A stretch of DNA of 54,125 nucleotides from assembly GCA_934541015.1 (NCBI GenBank), contig CAKTDC010000022.1, positions 1 to 54,125 on the forward strand. The letters run 5' to 3'. The notes beneath the pieces are model-generated. The model ran no database searches and had not been told where the DNA came from. It was given only the letters and a program-made list of their open reading frames with translations. This stretch comes from an uncultured Luteimonas sp. (GTDB lineage: Bacteria; Pseudomonadota; Gammaproteobacteria; Xanthomonadales; Xanthomonadaceae). Both the position numbers and the translations under genes were made by a program. Shown piece by piece: positions 8,872 to 20,681 of this stretch. Each line of letters starts with the position of its first letter. Within the stretch, counting starts at the first letter, position 1.

Positions 8872-9818
8872 TCAGCCGCCGAAGCGGTAGATCTTCTCGC
8901 CGGCGGTGATTGCCAGGTCCAGCCGGTTCTCCGGCGGCGGCAGCGGACAGGTCGCGAACGCGGTGAAGGCGCAGGGCGGGTTGTAGGCGCGGTTGAAGTC
9001 CAGCACCACGTTGCCGGCCGCGTCCGGGGCGGCGGTGTCCAGGTAGCGCCCGGCGCCATAGCTGCCGTGGCCGCTGGTGCGGTCGGCGAGGATCAGGAAC
9101 AGGCCTCCGTCCGCGCCCTCGAGCGCTTCCAGCGCATAGGTGCCGCCGCCGTGCTCGAACTCCACCGCGCCGGGGTTGGGCATCTTCTGCAGGGTGCCGA
9201 TGATGTCGGCGATCTCGATCGTCCGCCCCGGCGGATGGGCGACGAAGCGGCCGCTGACCCGCCAGGCCGCGTCCGCCGGCCAGTACTCCAGCTGGCTGAA
9301 GCCGGTGCGGGTCTGCGCTTCGGCGTGCTTGACGCGCACGGCGGTGCGGTTGCCGCGACGGATCAGGCTCAGCTCGCCGGCGCCATCGTCGAAGCCAACG
9401 CGCGTGGGGCTGTCGTGCTCGTCCGACAGCAGCTCCACCCGCCCCTTGAGCGGCTCGCCGTCGACCGTCAGCGGCACGCCGCGCTCGGGCACGAGGAACA
9501 CGCGCCCGCCCTGCTGCTGCAGCATGCCCAGCTTCTCCGGCCCACGGGCGATGCGGATGCCGCTGGTCGCGCCGCTGCCGATGTAGTGCGCCTTGAGCTC
9601 CAGCCAGTGCATGCCGACCAGGCTGGTCCAACCATCCGGGGCCAGCAGGTTCTCGCGCCGCTGCTCGCGCCAGCGCTCCGTGTCGGCCAGGAATGCCGGA
9701 TCCTGCCGGGCCGGCGTCGCTTCCGCCGCCTTGCCATCCGTACCGCCATCGCTGCCCACGCCGCACCCGGCGAGCAGCAGCACCGCGACCACTGCCGGCA
9801 ACAGCCATCGTGTCTTCA

Positions 9819-9819
<1 letters not shown>
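8872..9819 (-). CDS. DUF1684 family lipoprotein
   Basis: A 315-residue lipoprotein. The lipobox VLLLAGC places the acylated Cys about 18 residues in, after the start at 9819. The mature protein has the DUF1684 features: ERWREQRRENLLAPDGWTSL near the start, the RVGFDDGAGEL region, and a Cys-containing end, NRAYNPPCAFTAFATCPLPP, which is highly typical of the family. The start codon shares one base with the mutL stop (TGATG), so the two genes are translationally coupled. An upstream in-frame ATG would put the lipobox too deep and lies within mutL. Biochemical function is unknown; probably envelope-located. Confidence 0.88.
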
Positions 9820-11603
<1,784 letters not shown>

Positions 11604-11679
11604 GCGGCTGCCGGCGCGACGGGCGCCACCATGGGGAACAGCGTCGATGATAGCCCAGGCTCCCGGCGCGACGGCCGGA

Positions 11680-13098
11680 TCAGCGGCTGCCGGCAGCGGT
11701 GGCGGCGGCCGCCCGCGCCGCGTACATGGTGCCCGGCGGCGGCTGGTTGACGAAGAAGCTGTCGATGCCCTGCAGCAGGGCCGTGGCCAGCTGGCGCTGG
11801 AACGCCGGATCCTTCAGCCGCTTCTCTTCGTCATGGTTGGAAATGAACCCGGTCTCGACCAGCATCGCCGGCATGTCCGCATTGCGCAGCACCGAGAAGT
11901 TGGCGTACTCGACCTGCGCCTTGTGGGTCTTGCCGACGCCGCGCAGGCCGTCGAGCACGTGCCGCGCCGCGTCCTGCGAAGCCTTCATGTTGCCGCTCTG
12001 GGCCAGGTCCAGAAGCACGTTCGACAGCGTGTCCTTCTCCAGCCGCACGCCGCCCACCAGGTCGGAGGCGTTCTCGCGGTCGGCCAGCCAGCGCGCCTGC
12101 TGCGAGGAAGCCCCGCGGGTGGACAGGGTGTAGACCGACGAGCCGTAGGCGGCGCGGTTGTGCGCGGCATCGGCATGGATGGACACGAACATGTCGGCGC
12201 CCGCCTGGCGCGCGCGGCGCGCGCGCTGCGGCAGCTCCACGTATTCATCGCGGTCGCGGACCAGGTAGGCGCGCATGCCGGGGGTGGCGTTGATCTGGCG
12301 GGCCAGTTCGCGGGCGATCGCCAGCACCACGTGCTTCTCGTAGCTGCCGCCCGGGCCGATCGCGCCGGGATCCTGCCCGCCGTGGCCGGCGTCGATGGCG
12401 ATGACCAGCGGCCGCGTCCCCGCCTGGGCCGCGCGCTTGCGCGGATCGGGCAGGGGCGTGGCCTGCGCCGGTGCGGCGGGTTCGGCCGCAGGCTGGGCCG
12501 GAGCAGCGGAGGCCGCGACTGCGGGCGCCGGAACCGGCCGTGCTGCTGCCTGCTGCCGGGCGATGAGCTGCGAGGTGGCCTCGGCCGACGCCTTTTCGCT
12601 GGCTGCGGCCACCTCTGCCAGGGAAGCTCCGGCGGACGCGCCGGCGTCCGGCTGCGGGGACTGGACCCGCGCGGCCACCGCGGCAATGGGGTCCGCGTCG
12701 CCGGGCCACTCCAGCACCAGGCGCACGCCGTCGGCGCCGGTTTCCAGGCGCGGAGGCAGCGCCGCCACCGCGGCACCGAGTTCGAACACCACCCGCGCCG
12801 TGCCCGGCACCGGCTGGCCGTTGCGCACCGCCCGGACCACGCCCACGCCCGCCGGAACGGCCAGATCCTTGGCGAAACGGCTGCCGGGGAAGTCGACGAC
12901 CAGGCGGTCCGGGTTGGCCAGGGTCAGCACCCGGTACTCGCCCGCGGCATCCATGCGCATCTCGACGCGGGTGCCGGTGGCGCCCTGGGAAATACGCAAG
13001 TCATTGATTTCAGAGGCGCGCGCAAGATTCCAGGCCAGCGCGGCGATCAACGCCACACCGAGCAGGATTTGCTGGACGTTGATCCCCCTGATGCGCAT
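11680..13098 (-). CDS. amiC: N-acetylmuramoyl-L-alanine amidase (AMIN + Amidase_3)
   Basis: A 472-residue periplasmic amidase that cleaves the amide bond between MurNAc and the stem peptide during daughter-cell separation. The N-terminus holds an export signal/anchor (residues 8-28), then an AMIN domain (about 30-145) that targets septal peptidoglycan. A long Ala/Pro linker (about 150-230) precedes a C-terminal Amidase_3 domain with the zinc-site motifs [12 protein letters not shown], the Glu in [18 protein letters not shown] and LVETGFISN. It could equally be called AmiB; the E. coli paralogues cannot be told apart here. It lies upstream of mutL on the same strand with 76 bases between them, so the pair may be co-transcribed. 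Confidence 0.93.
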   Translation of the reverse strand: MRIRGINVQQILLGVALIAALAWNLARASEINDLRISQGATGTRVEMRMDAAGEYRVLTLANPDRLVVDFPGSRFAKDLAVPAGVGVVRAVRNGQPVPGTARVVFELGAAVAALPPRLETGADGVRLVLEWPGDADPIAAVAARVQSPQPDAGASAGASLAEVAAASEKASAEATSQLIARQQAAARPVPAPAVAASAAPAQPAAEPAAPAQATPLPDPRKRAAQAGTRPLVIAIDAGHGGQDPGAIGPGGSYEKHVVLAIARELARQINATPGMRAYLVRDRDEYVELPQRARRARQAGADMFVSIHADAAHNRAAYGSSVYTLSTRGASSQQARWLADRENASDLVGGVRLEKDTLSNVLLDLAQSGNMKASQDAARHVLDGLRGVGKTHKAQVEYANFSVLRNADMPAMLVETGFISNHDEEKRLKDPAFQRQLATALLQGIDSFFVNQPPPGTMYAARAAAATAAGSR

Positions 13099-13173
13099 GC
13101 GCGTTAGTCAAGCATTAAATTGCCGTTGGCGCAACAGGTTTTCCCTTGCAAATCCGCCACCTGCCGAACCTTG

Positions 13174-13662
13174 CTAGGGTTTCGGTTCAGGATGTGCGGG
13201 CAACTCGCCTGCAGACGCCAGCGCGGCCAGCCAGCGCCTGCCCGCCGCCCCCCCTGCCACCAGCTCGGCCGAACGACCGGATCCGGACAGCGCCAGGCGG
13301 ATGTCGAGGTCCGGGGACGGCAGCCCGGCGCGGCCGCGATCGGGCCATTCCACCAGCCACAGCGCCGGCTCAAGACCGTCGAGCCCCAGGAACTCGAGCT
13401 CGCCCGCGTCGCCGATGCGGTACAGGTCCAGGTGCACGGCCTCGCCGCCGGCCGGCAGCCGGTAGCGTTCGACCAGGGTGTAGGTCGGGCTGCGCACCGG
13501 CCCGGTCACGCCGAGCGCCCGCAGCCAGGCCCGCGCCAGGGTGGATTTGCCCGCGCCCAGATCCCCGTGCAGGAACACCACGGCCGGCTGCGGCCCGCTG
13601 GCCGCCAGCGCACGGGCCAGCGCCTGCGTCGCCGCCTCGTCGGCCAGCTGCAGCGTGGTCAT
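13174..13662 (-). CDS. tsaE: tRNA threonylcarbamoyladenosine biosynthesis ATPase TsaE
   Basis: A 162-residue P-loop ATPase needed, with TsaB, TsaC and TsaD, for the t6A37 modification of tRNAs that read ANN codons. Seen: Walker A FLHGDLGAGKSTLARAWL near residue 40, SPTYTLVERY and HLDLYRIGDAGELEFLGLD, the family's hallmark segments. The ATG at 13662 overlaps the nnrD stop by 4 bases (ATGA), matching the very common nnrD-tsaE pairing and often followed by an amidase gene, as here by amiC. The open frame continues far upstream but that part is antisense or frame-shadow of nnrD and queG. Confidence 0.95.
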   Translation of the reverse strand: MTTLQLADEAATQALARALAASGPQPAVVFLHGDLGAGKSTLARAWLRALGVTGPVRSPTYTLVERYRLPAGGEAVHLDLYRIGDAGELEFLGLDGLEPALWLVEWPDRGRAGLPSPDLDIRLALSGSGRSAELVAGGAAGRRWLAALASAGELPAHPEPKP

Positions 13663-15158
13663 GCCCCGGGCCTGCCGTTGACCAGCGTCCGCAGCGGCAC
13701 GAACAGGTCCGACGGAAGCAGCCCGCGTTCCCCCTGCAGGGCGGCGACGTCCTCCGCCGCCGCATGCAGCAGGGCCCCGAAGCGCGCCGCGTCGAAGGCC
13801 GGCAGGCCCTGCGCGCGCAGCGAGGCGATGCAGCCGGTCAGCACATCGCCCATGCCGGCCACGGCCATGCCCGGATTGCCGGCCGCGACCACCTGCGGCA
13901 GTTCGCCGGGCGCAACAACCACGGTGCCCGCGCCCTTGAGCACCACGACGCAGCCGAAACGCTCGCAGAGCCTGCCGGCGGCGACGTAGCGGTCGGCCTG
14001 CACTTCGGCGGTCGGGCACTGCAGCAGCCGCGCGGCCTCGCCCGGATGCGGCGTGATCACCGCATCGGCCGGCAGCGCGGCTCCGTCCGTCGCGACCAGA
14101 TTCAGCGCATCGGCATCGATCACCAGTGCGCGGCGTGAGGCCAGCCCCGCCGCGAGCAGGGCCCGGCCCCATTCCCCCTGCCCCAGCCCCGGCCCGATCG
14201 CGACCACGTCGGCGCGATCGAGCAGCGGCGCGACATCCGCACCCGCCTCCACCGCATGCGCCATCGCCTCGGCGCGCCGGGCGAGCAGCGGCGGAACATG
14301 ACCGGCGCGGGTGGCGACGCTGACCAGCCCGGCGCCGCAGCGCAGTGCGGCCTCGGCGGCGAGCAGGATCGCCCCGCCCATGCCGTGATCGCCGCCCACG
14401 CACAGCACGTGGCCGGAATGCCCCTTGTGCGCGTGCCGTGCCCGCGGCGCGAGCGCCTGCGCCAGCATCGATGCGTCCAGCCGGCGCGCCACCGGCGCCA
14501 CGCCGGCCAGGAGCTCCGGCGGCAGTCCCAGCCCGGCCACCGCCAGCGAGCCGGTATGCGCCAGCGCGACGCCGGTGTGCAGACCGGCGTGCGCGGCGAT
14601 GAACTGCAGGGTGTGCATCGCGCGGATCGCCACGCCGGGCACGTTGCCGCGGTCGGCATCGACGCCGCTGGGCACGTCGAGCGCGAACACCGGCGCCCCG
14701 CCGGCGTTGACCGCTGCGACCAGCGCCGCCGCCGCCCCTTCCGGCGGGCGCTGCAGCCCGATGCCGAACAGGGCATCGACCACCAGGTCGGCATCGCCGA
14801 TCGCGCCGCCGGACTCCTCGATCGCGCCCCCGGCATCCAGGTAGTCGCGTTCTGCACGCTGCGCCTGCGCGGTCCGCGGCGCGTGCCCGGCCAGGCGCAG
14901 CACGCGCACCCCGCGTCCGGCCTGCTGCGCGTGCCGCGCGAGCACATAGCCGTCGCCGCCGTTGTTGCCCGGACCGCACAGGACGGCGATCTTCAGGGCC
15001 TCCGGCCACAGTCTCAGCAGCTCGCGCCAGGCCGCCTGCCCGGCCCGCGCCATCAGCGTGAAGGCATCCCCGCTGCGCGCCTGGGCCTGCGCCTCCAGCG
15101 CACGCAGCGCGGCGCTGTCGTAGAGCTGGTTCACGTGCGTGGCAGGCGGGACGATCAT
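13659..15158 (-). CDS. nnrD: Bifunctional NAD(P)H-hydrate epimerase / ADP-dependent dehydratase
   Basis: A 499-residue two-domain repair enzyme that restores damaged NAD(P)H hydrates. The N-terminal YjeF_N epimerase domain (about 1-215) contains LCGPGNNGGDGYVLARHAQ. The C-terminal carbohydrate-kinase-like dehydratase domain (about 225-495) contains CVGGDHGMGGAILLAAEAAL, VITPHPGEAARLL and AGNPGMAVAGMGDVLTG. Full length for the fused form. The start at 15158 is only 22 bases from the start of the divergent queG, so the two genes share a very short promoter region (TCTATACT near 15168). The stop overlaps tsaE. Confidence 0.95.
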   Translation of the reverse strand: MIVPPATHVNQLYDSAALRALEAQAQARSGDAFTLMARAGQAAWRELLRLWPEALKIAVLCGPGNNGGDGYVLARHAQQAGRGVRVLRLAGHAPRTAQAQRAERDYLDAGGAIEESGGAIGDADLVVDALFGIGLQRPPEGAAAALVAAVNAGGAPVFALDVPSGVDADRGNVPGVAIRAMHTLQFIAAHAGLHTGVALAHTGSLAVAGLGLPPELLAGVAPVARRLDASMLAQALAPRARHAHKGHSGHVLCVGGDHGMGGAILLAAEAALRCGAGLVSVATRAGHVPPLLARRAEAMAHAVEAGADVAPLLDRADVVAIGPGLGQGEWGRALLAAGLASRRALVIDADALNLVATDGAALPADAVITPHPGEAARLLQCPTAEVQADRYVAAGRLCERFGCVVVLKGAGTVVVAPGELPQVVAAGNPGMAVAGMGDVLTGCIASLRAQGLPAFDAARFGALLHAAAEDVAALQGERGLLPSDLFVPLRTLVNGRPGA

Positions 15159-15180
15159 GCGCGGATTCTATACTTCGCCG

Positions 15181-16257
15181 ATGGCCACTCCCCCGTCCCG
15201 TCCCGCTGCCGTCGATCTGGCGGCCCTGGCCGCGCGCATCCGGGCATGGGCGCGCGAGGCCGGATTCCAGCGCTGCGGCATCGCCGGCATCGACCTGGGC
15301 GAGGACGAGGCCCGGCTGCGCGACTGGCTGGCGCAGGGCCTGCACGGAACCATGGACTGGATGGCGCGCCACGGCGACAAGCGCTCGCGGCCGCAGGAGC
15401 TGGTGCCCGGCACGCTGCGGGTGATCTCGGTGGGTCTGGACTACGGCCAGGACGACGCCGAGGCCTGGCGCACGCTCAAGGACGGGCAGCGCGCCTACGT
15501 CGCCCGCTACGCGCTGGGCCGCGACTACCACAAGCTGATGCGCAACCGCCTGCAGAAGCTGGCACAACGCATCGCCGCGGACATCGGTCCGTTCGGGCAC
15601 CGGGTGTTCGTGGATTCGGCGCCCGTGCTCGAGCGGGCGCTTGCGCGCAACGCCGGCCTGGGCTGGATCGGCAAGCACACCTGCCTGATCGACCGCGACG
15701 GCGGCTCGTGGTTCTTCCTCGGCGAAATCTACATCGACCTGCCGCTGCCGGTCGATCCGCCGGCCAGCGCCCACTGCGGCACCTGCGCGCGCTGCATCGA
15801 GGTCTGCCCCACCCGCGCCATCGTCGCTCCGCACCGGCTCGACGCGCGGCGCTGCATCTCCTATCTCACCATCGAGCACGAAGGCGCGATCGACGAGGCG
15901 CTGCGCCCGCTGATCGGCAACCGGATCTTCGGCTGCGACGACTGCCAGCTGGTCTGCCCCTGGAACAAGTTCGCCCGGCGCACCGACGAACCCGACTTCC
16001 GCGCCCGCAACGATCTCGACAGCGCATCGCTGGCGGAGCTGTTCGCGTGGACTGAAGAAGAATTCCTGCAGCGCACCGAAGGCTCGGCGATCCGCCGCAG
16101 CGGACACGCGCGCTGGCTGCGCAACATCGCCGTGGCGCTCGGAAACGCGCCGACGACACGCGAAGTCCTGGCCGCGCTCGAATCCCGCCGCGACTGGCCC
16201 GACCCCGTCGTCCGCGAACACGTCCGCTGGGCCCTCGACCGCCACCACTCCCCTTAG
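15181..16257 (+). CDS. queG: Epoxyqueuosine reductase QueG
   Basis: A 358-residue cobalamin- and Fe-S-dependent enzyme that performs the last step of queuosine tRNA modification, reducing epoxyqueuosine. Two ferredoxin-type clusters are visible: CGTCARCIEVCP (Cys199, 202, 205, 209) and GCDDCQLVCPWN, the latter a QueG hallmark. The N-terminal part holds ALGRDYHKLMRNRLQKLA and GLGWIGKHTCLI, which are family motifs. The ATG at 15181 was chosen because homologues start here and the upstream frame would run into the divergent nnrD promoter. Divergent from nnrD, as is usual for the queG-nnrD-tsaE neighbourhood in gammaproteobacteria. Confidence 0.96.
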   Translation: MATPPSRPAAVDLAALAARIRAWAREAGFQRCGIAGIDLGEDEARLRDWLAQGLHGTMDWMARHGDKRSRPQELVPGTLRVISVGLDYGQDDAEAWRTLKDGQRAYVARYALGRDYHKLMRNRLQKLAQRIAADIGPFGHRVFVDSAPVLERALARNAGLGWIGKHTCLIDRDGGSWFFLGEIYIDLPLPVDPPASAHCGTCARCIEVCPTRAIVAPHRLDARRCISYLTIEHEGAIDEALRPLIGNRIFGCDDCQLVCPWNKFARRTDEPDFRARNDLDSASLAELFAWTEEEFLQRTEGSAIRRSGHARWLRNIAVALGNAPTTREVLAALESRRDWPDPVVREHVRWALDRHHSP

Positions 16258-16465
16258 GATCGCCGCAAGGCGCGACCGCGACATCACAGCCACCGCATGG
16301 ACGACTTCACACGCCGGGCAAGGATCCGGGCAGCGGATCTCCACCCCTCCAGCGACACCCCATCCAGGCACGCAGCGCTGCGCATCCGGAAGCGCGGATG
16401 CCAGGTGCCGGAGGGTGAAGATCGCTGCGAAAAGGATCCCGGGTGTACGGGAGCCCGGTCGCGCC

Positions 16466-17986
16466 TTACGGCGCTCCTGCCGAACGCCTGATCTCAGCCA
16501 GAAGCGCCCGCGTGACCGGATCCCCGGCCTCCGCCTCGCCGCGCAGGGCGGGCAGCAGCGTGTTCGCAAGCTGCTTGCCCAGTTCGACCCCGAACTGGTC
16601 GAAGGCGTTGATGCCCCAGGCCACCGACTGCAGGTAGACGCTGTGCTCGTACATCGCGACCAGCGCGCCCAGCGCGCGCGGCGTCAGCGCGTCGAGCAGG
16701 ATCAGCGTGCTCGGCCTGCCGCCGGCATAGGCGCGATGCGGGTCGTCGCTGGCCTGGCCGTTGGCCAGCGCTTCGGTCTGCGCCAGCAGGTTGGCGAGCA
16801 GCGCGCGATGGTTGTCGTCGTGGCCGTGCGCGCTGCGCACCACGCCGATGAAGTCGGCCGGGACGATCTGGGTGCCCTGGTGCAGCGCCTGGAAGAAGCT
16901 GTGCTGGGTGTCGGTGCCCGGCCCGCCCCACCACACCGGTACCGTATCCACCGGCAACGACGCGCCGTCCAGGCGCGCGGATTTCCCGAGGCTCTCCATC
17001 ACCAGCTGCTGCAGGTAGCCGGGCAGCAGCCGGAGCCGCTCGTCATAGGGCAGCACCGCCTGCGTCGCCAGGCCCAGCCCGTTGCGGTTCCAGACGCAGG
17101 TCAGGGCATGCCAGTACGCCAGGTTTTCACGCGGCGGCGCCGTCAGGGCATGCATGTCGAATTCCGCGGCGCCGGCCAGCAGGTCCCCGAACCGCTCCAT
17201 GCCGATCGCCAGCGCGATCGGAAAACCCACCGCCGACCACAGCGAGTAGCGCCCGCCAACCCAGTCCCACATCGGCAGGATCCGCTCCGGCGCAATGCCG
17301 AAGGCCTCCGCGCGCGCGACGTTGGCGCTGACCGCGTACACGCGCGCATCGTCGCCCAGCCAGTCGCGCACGATGCCGCCGTTGAGCAGGGTCTCCTGCG
17401 TGCCGAAGGTCTTGGAGATCAGGATCGCGGCCGTCGTGTGCGTATCCAGCCCCGCCAGCGTCCGCTCCACCGCATTGCCGTCGACGTTGGACAGGAAGTG
17501 CAGCCGGAAGCGCGCATCGGGCTGCGCGAGCGCGTCCACCACCAGCCGCGGCCCGAGATCGGAGCCGCCGATGCCGACGCTGACGATGTCGGTCACGCCG
17601 GTCGCGGCCAGCGCATCGATCATCGCCGCCATCGTCCGCCGCGCCGCTTCCGCCTGGGCGCTGCACGCCAGGGCCACCGGCGAGGTCGACGCCTGCCCGC
17701 GCAGCGCGGTATGCAGGGCCGCCCGGCCTTCGGTCGGATTGACGGCCTCGCCGTCGACCAGCCGGCGCATGGCCTCGCCGAAGCCGGCTTCGGCGGCGAG
17801 CGCGAACAGCGCGTCGACGGCGGCGGCATCGTAGCGCTGGCGCGCGAAGTTCGCGTACAGCGGACCGGCGCACAGCGCGAGCGCGGACACCCGCTCCGGC
17901 TCGGCGGCAATCAGCCCGTGCAGCGGGACAGACCGCACCCGCTGCCCATGGGCGGACAGACCAGCCAGCGCGTCGGCAGGCGTCAC
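16466..17986 (-). CDS. pgi: Glucose-6-phosphate isomerase
   Basis: Interconverts glucose-6-phosphate and fructose-6-phosphate (506 residues, the length usual for the xanthomonad type and shorter than the E. coli enzyme). Sugar-isomerase motifs are visible: [28 protein letters not shown] with the catalytic-region Glu, [15 protein letters not shown], and near the C-terminus QLGVE-like [12 protein letters not shown]. The start is a GTG at 17986 that overlaps the panD stop (GTGA); no suitable ATG lies near and the reading frame upstream is a panD shadow. Coupling to panD implies co-transcription from the panD promoter. Ends convergent with queG, 208 bases apart. Confidence 0.96.
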   Translation of the reverse strand: MTPADALAGLSAHGQRVRSVPLHGLIAAEPERVSALALCAGPLYANFARQRYDAAAVDALFALAAEAGFGEAMRRLVDGEAVNPTEGRAALHTALRGQASTSPVALACSAQAEAARRTMAAMIDALAATGVTDIVSVGIGGSDLGPRLVVDALAQPDARFRLHFLSNVDGNAVERTLAGLDTHTTAAILISKTFGTQETLLNGGIVRDWLGDDARVYAVSANVARAEAFGIAPERILPMWDWVGGRYSLWSAVGFPIALAIGMERFGDLLAGAAEFDMHALTAPPRENLAYWHALTCVWNRNGLGLATQAVLPYDERLRLLPGYLQQLVMESLGKSARLDGASLPVDTVPVWWGGPGTDTQHSFFQALHQGTQIVPADFIGVVRSAHGHDDNHRALLANLLAQTEALANGQASDDPHRAYAGGRPSTLILLDALTPRALGALVAMYEHSVYLQSVAWGINAFDQFGVELGKQLANTLLPALRGEAEAGDPVTRALLAEIRRSAGAP

Positions 17987-18363
17987 GCAGCCTGCTCGGG
18001 AATCGACTCGCTGGTGTGGGTGAGCCGGTTCTGCCGGTCGACGTAGACCAGCCTGGGCTTGAACCCGGCGGCCTCGGCCTGATCGCAGTGGCCGTAGGCG
18101 CAGATGATCACCAGGTCGCCCGGCTGCGCCTTGTGCGCGGCCGCGCCGTTGACCGAGATGATGCCGCTGCCGGCCTCGCCGCGGATGGCGTAGGTGGCGA
18201 AGCGCTCGCCGTTGTTGATGTTGTAGATCTCCACCTTCTCGTATTCGCCGATGCCGGCGATGTCGAGCAGGCGACCGTCGATGGCGCACGAGCCTTCGTA
18301 GTGCAGCTCGGCGTGGGTCACGGTGGCGCGGTGGATCTTGGCCTTGAGCAGGGTCAACAGCAT
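17983..18363 (-). CDS. panD: Aspartate 1-decarboxylase
   Basis: Makes beta-alanine from aspartate for pantothenate synthesis (126 residues, normal length). It is made as a proenzyme that self-cleaves between Gly24 and Ser25 (YEGSCAID) to form the pyruvoyl cofactor. Lys9 and the Tyr in [13 protein letters not shown], conserved in the family, are also present. The stop overlaps the pgi GTG. A good sigma-70-like promoter (TTGAGA-16-TATACT) lies about 45 bases upstream, so panD starts its own transcript even though panB and panC lie just upstream on the same strand. Confidence 0.97.
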   Translation of the reverse strand: MLLTLLKAKIHRATVTHAELHYEGSCAIDGRLLDIAGIGEYEKVEIYNINNGERFATYAIRGEAGSGIISVNGAAAHKAQPGDLVIICAYGHCDQAEAAGFKPRLVYVDRQNRLTHTSESIPEQAA

Positions 18364-18406
18364 TGCGGGGGAACCGGGGAGACGGGCCGGAGCCCGGACC
18401 TCTCCA

Positions 18407-18434
18407 AGTATAGGCGCCAGCCACTGCGTCTCAA
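18407..18434 (-). promoter_or_regulatory. Predicted sigma-70 promoter for panD-pgi
   Basis: On the minus strand, TTGAGA (18434-18429) and TATACT (18412-18407) are separated by 16 bases. The predicted start of transcription lies about 35-40 bases upstream of the panD ATG. An 8-bp hairpin (18434-18453) at the end of panC overlaps the -35 side. Confidence 0.55.
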
Positions 18435-18452
18435 ATCGCCGTTGCCGGCGAT

Positions 18453-19301
18453 TCAGCGGATGAACTCGAGATTGTCGATCAGCCGTGTGCGCCCCAGGCG
18501 GGCGGCGACCAGCGCCGCCAGCGGCGTCCCGGGCGCGGATCCGGGCATCGACAGGTCGGCGCCGCGGATCACGGCGTAATCCACCTCGAAGCCCGCCTGC
18601 GCCAGCGTCGCCGCCGCGTCAGCCTCGATCGCGGCGAAGTCGCCGCCCGCGCGGGCCTGGTCGCGCATCGCCTGCAGCGTGCGGAAGATCATCGGCGCAA
18701 CCGCACGCTCGGCCGGCGAGAGGTACTGGTTGCGCGAGCTCAGCGCCAGTCCGTCGCGGTCGCGCACGGTGTCCGCGGCCACGACCTCCAGCGGGAACGC
18801 CAGGTCCGCGACGAGATGGCGGATCACCGCCAGCTGCTGGTAGTCCTTGCGGCCGAAGACCGCCAGATCCGGCTGCACCTGGTTGAACAGCCGCGCGACC
18901 ACGGTGGCGACGCCGTCGAAGTGGCCCGGGCGATGTGCGCCGTCGAGCACCCCGGTGATCCCGGGCACGCGGATGCTCACGGCATCGCCCACGCCGAAGG
19001 GATACATGGCCTCGACCGCCGGCATCCACAGCAGGTCGCAGCCGGCGGCCTCCAGCCCCGCCGCATCCTGCTCCGGCGTTCGCGGATAGCGCCCGAAATC
19101 CTCGCCGGGACCGAACTGCGTCGGATTCACGAACACGCTGGCGACCACGCGGTCGGCGCGCTGCCGCGCCAGCGCGACCAGAGAGAAATGCCCGGCGTGC
19201 AGATTGCCCATCGTCGGCACCAGCGCCACGCGCAGCCCGTCGCGCTTCCAGCCGGCCACGCGCGCGCGCAGGACTTCGAGCCGGGCCGGCGCCTCGATCA
19301 C
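18453..19301 (-). CDS. panC: Pantothenate synthetase
   Basis: Joins pantoate and beta-alanine using ATP, forming a pantoyl-adenylate intermediate (282 residues). Seen: [15 protein letters not shown] with the HIGH-like nucleotide-binding motif, [29 protein letters not shown], and [14 protein letters not shown], the KMSKS-like loop. The start is taken as GTG at 19301, 7 bases after the panB stop, because homologues begin with a few residues before the strand that precedes VALVPTMG. An ATG further upstream would lie inside panB. Part of folK-panB-panC. Confidence 0.95.
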   Translation of the reverse strand: MIEAPARLEVLRARVAGWKRDGLRVALVPTMGNLHAGHFSLVALARQRADRVVASVFVNPTQFGPGEDFGRYPRTPEQDAAGLEAAGCDLLWMPAVEAMYPFGVGDAVSIRVPGITGVLDGAHRPGHFDGVATVVARLFNQVQPDLAVFGRKDYQQLAVIRHLVADLAFPLEVVAADTVRDRDGLALSSRNQYLSPAERAVAPMIFRTLQAMRDQARAGGDFAAIEADAAATLAQAGFEVDYAVIRGADLSMPGSAPGTPLAALVAARLGRTRLIDNLEFIR

Positions 19302-19308
19302 GGTGCGA

Positions 19309-20142
19309 TCAGTCGTAGGCGTGTTCGGCGGACGGGAAACCGCCATCGCGCACCGCAGCGACATAGGCGCGGATCGCGCCGGCCACCGAGCCGCCTTCGC
19401 CGAGGAAGTCCTTGACGAATTTCGGCCTGCGGTGCCCGCTGTCCAGTCCCAGCAGATCGTGCAGCACCAGGACCTGGCCATCGCAGTGCGGCCCGGCACC
19501 GATCCCGATCGTGGGGATCGGCGAGTCGCGTGTGATCTGCGCGGCCAGCGCCGACGGCACGCATTCAAGCACCAGCAGCGAAGCGCCCGCCGCGGCCACC
19601 GCGGCAGCGTCCTCGCGCAGCTGCCGCGCAGCGGCCTCCTCGCGGCCCTGCACCCTGAATCCGCCCAGGCGCAGCACCGACTGCGGCGTCAGCCCCAGGT
19701 GCGCCGATACCGGGATCTCGCGCGCGACCAGGTGGCCGATCGCTTCGAGCTTGTGCGGCCCGGCGCCTTCGAGCTTCACCATCCCCGCGCCCGCGCGCAG
19801 CATGCGCACCGAGGCGTCCAGCGCCTGCGCCGGCGTGGCGTCGGCGGCGAACGGCAGATCGGCCAGCAGCAGCGCGCGCCGCAGTCCACGCGCGACGTTG
19901 CGCACGTGGTATTCGATGTCGTCCACCGTCACCGGGAGGGTCGAATCATGGCCCTGGACCACCATGCCCAGCGAATCGCCGACCAGCACGATGTCCACGC
20001 CACTGGCGTCGGCCACGCGCGCGAAACCGGCGTCGTAGGCCGTCAGCATCGCCAGCCTGCGGCCGTCGCGCCTGGCCTCGTCGAGGCCGGGGACGGTCAC
20101 GGGCTTCGGCGGAGCCGGTCGCTGGGTCACATCGGTGTTCAT
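19309..20142 (-). CDS. panB: 3-methyl-2-oxobutanoate hydroxymethyltransferase
   Basis: First committed step of pantothenate synthesis: transfers a hydroxymethyl group from methylene-tetrahydrofolate to 3-methyl-2-oxobutanoate (277 residues, TIM barrel). Seen: [39 protein letters not shown] with the metal-binding Asp, MVKLEGA, and [25 protein letters not shown] at 20142 follows a GC-rich gap of 38 bases after folK. It lies directly before panC with only 7 bases between. The folate gene folK upstream fits, because PanB uses a folate cofactor. Confidence 0.96.
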   Translation of the reverse strand: MNTDVTQRPAPPKPVTVPGLDEARRDGRRLAMLTAYDAGFARVADASGVDIVLVGDSLGMVVQGHDSTLPVTVDDIEYHVRNVARGLRRALLLADLPFAADATPAQALDASVRMLRAGAGMVKLEGAGPHKLEAIGHLVAREIPVSAHLGLTPQSVLRLGGFRVQGREEAAARQLREDAAAVAAAGASLLVLECVPSALAAQITRDSPIPTIGIGAGPHCDGQVLVLHDLLGLDSGHRRPKFVKDFLGEGGSVAGAIRAYVAAVRDGGFPSAEHAYD

Positions 20143-20180
20143 GGCGCTGGGGGGGGCGATCGCCGTGGCTGCAACAGACG

Positions 20181-20681
20181 CTAGGGTAGCGCTTCGATGC
20201 CGCCCGCATCCAATGCCGCCAGCGCCTGGCGCGCCGGTCCCGCGCCCGGAATGACCGCCTCGGGGGCGATCTCGACCAGCGGCAGCAGCGCGAACGCGCG
20301 CTCGTGCAGGCGCGGATGCGGCACGCGCAGACCAGGGAGATCGATGACCGCGTCCGCGTACAGCAGCAGGTCCAGATCCAGGGTCCGCGGGCCCCAGCGG
20401 TCGCTGCCGTCGCCGGCGCGCACGCGGCCCAAGCGCTGCTCGATGGCCAGCAGGGCGTCCATCAGGGCGCGCGCCGGAAGGCCGGTCTCGATGCCGGCCA
20501 CGGCATTGAGGAAATCCGGCTGCGCCTCGTTGCCCCACGCCGGCGTGCGATAGCGGCGCGAAACGGCCAGCACGCGGGTCGCGGGCAGCCGCGCGAGCTC
20601 GCGCAGCGCGCCGTCGAAGGCGGCATCGACATCCCCGACATTGCCGCCCAGCCCGACGTACGCCAGGACCGGGCCGGTCAT
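20181..20681 (-). CDS. folK: 2-amino-4-hydroxy-6-hydroxymethyldihydropteridine pyrophosphokinase
   Basis: Adds pyrophosphate to the pterin precursor in folate synthesis (166 residues). The family pattern is clear: [11 protein letters not shown] at the N-terminus, [12 protein letters not shown], and the signature [14 protein letters not shown] followed by [11 protein letters not shown]. The ATG at 20681 overlaps the pcnB stop by 4 bases (ATGA), giving the common gammaproteobacterial pcnB-folK pair. Downstream come panB and panC. Confidence 0.96.
   Translation of the reverse strand: MTGPVLAYVGLGGNVGDVDAAFDGALRELARLPATRVLAVSRRYRTPAWGNEAQPDFLNAVAGIETGLPARALMDALLAIEQRLGRVRAGDGSDRWGPRTLDLDLLLYADAVIDLPGLRVPHPRLHERAFALLPLVEIAPEAVIPGAGPARQALAALDAGGIEALP

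Noticed and set aside
16258..16465. Small gene between queG and pgi
   Set aside because: One 64-codon frame exists but it runs across the pgi end with a poor start and no recognisable features; the gap is probably just a convergent spacer.
13174..16569. A very long minus frame containing TsaE
   Set aside because: Only the last 162 codons are TsaE. The rest is a shifted shadow of nnrD and antisense of queG.
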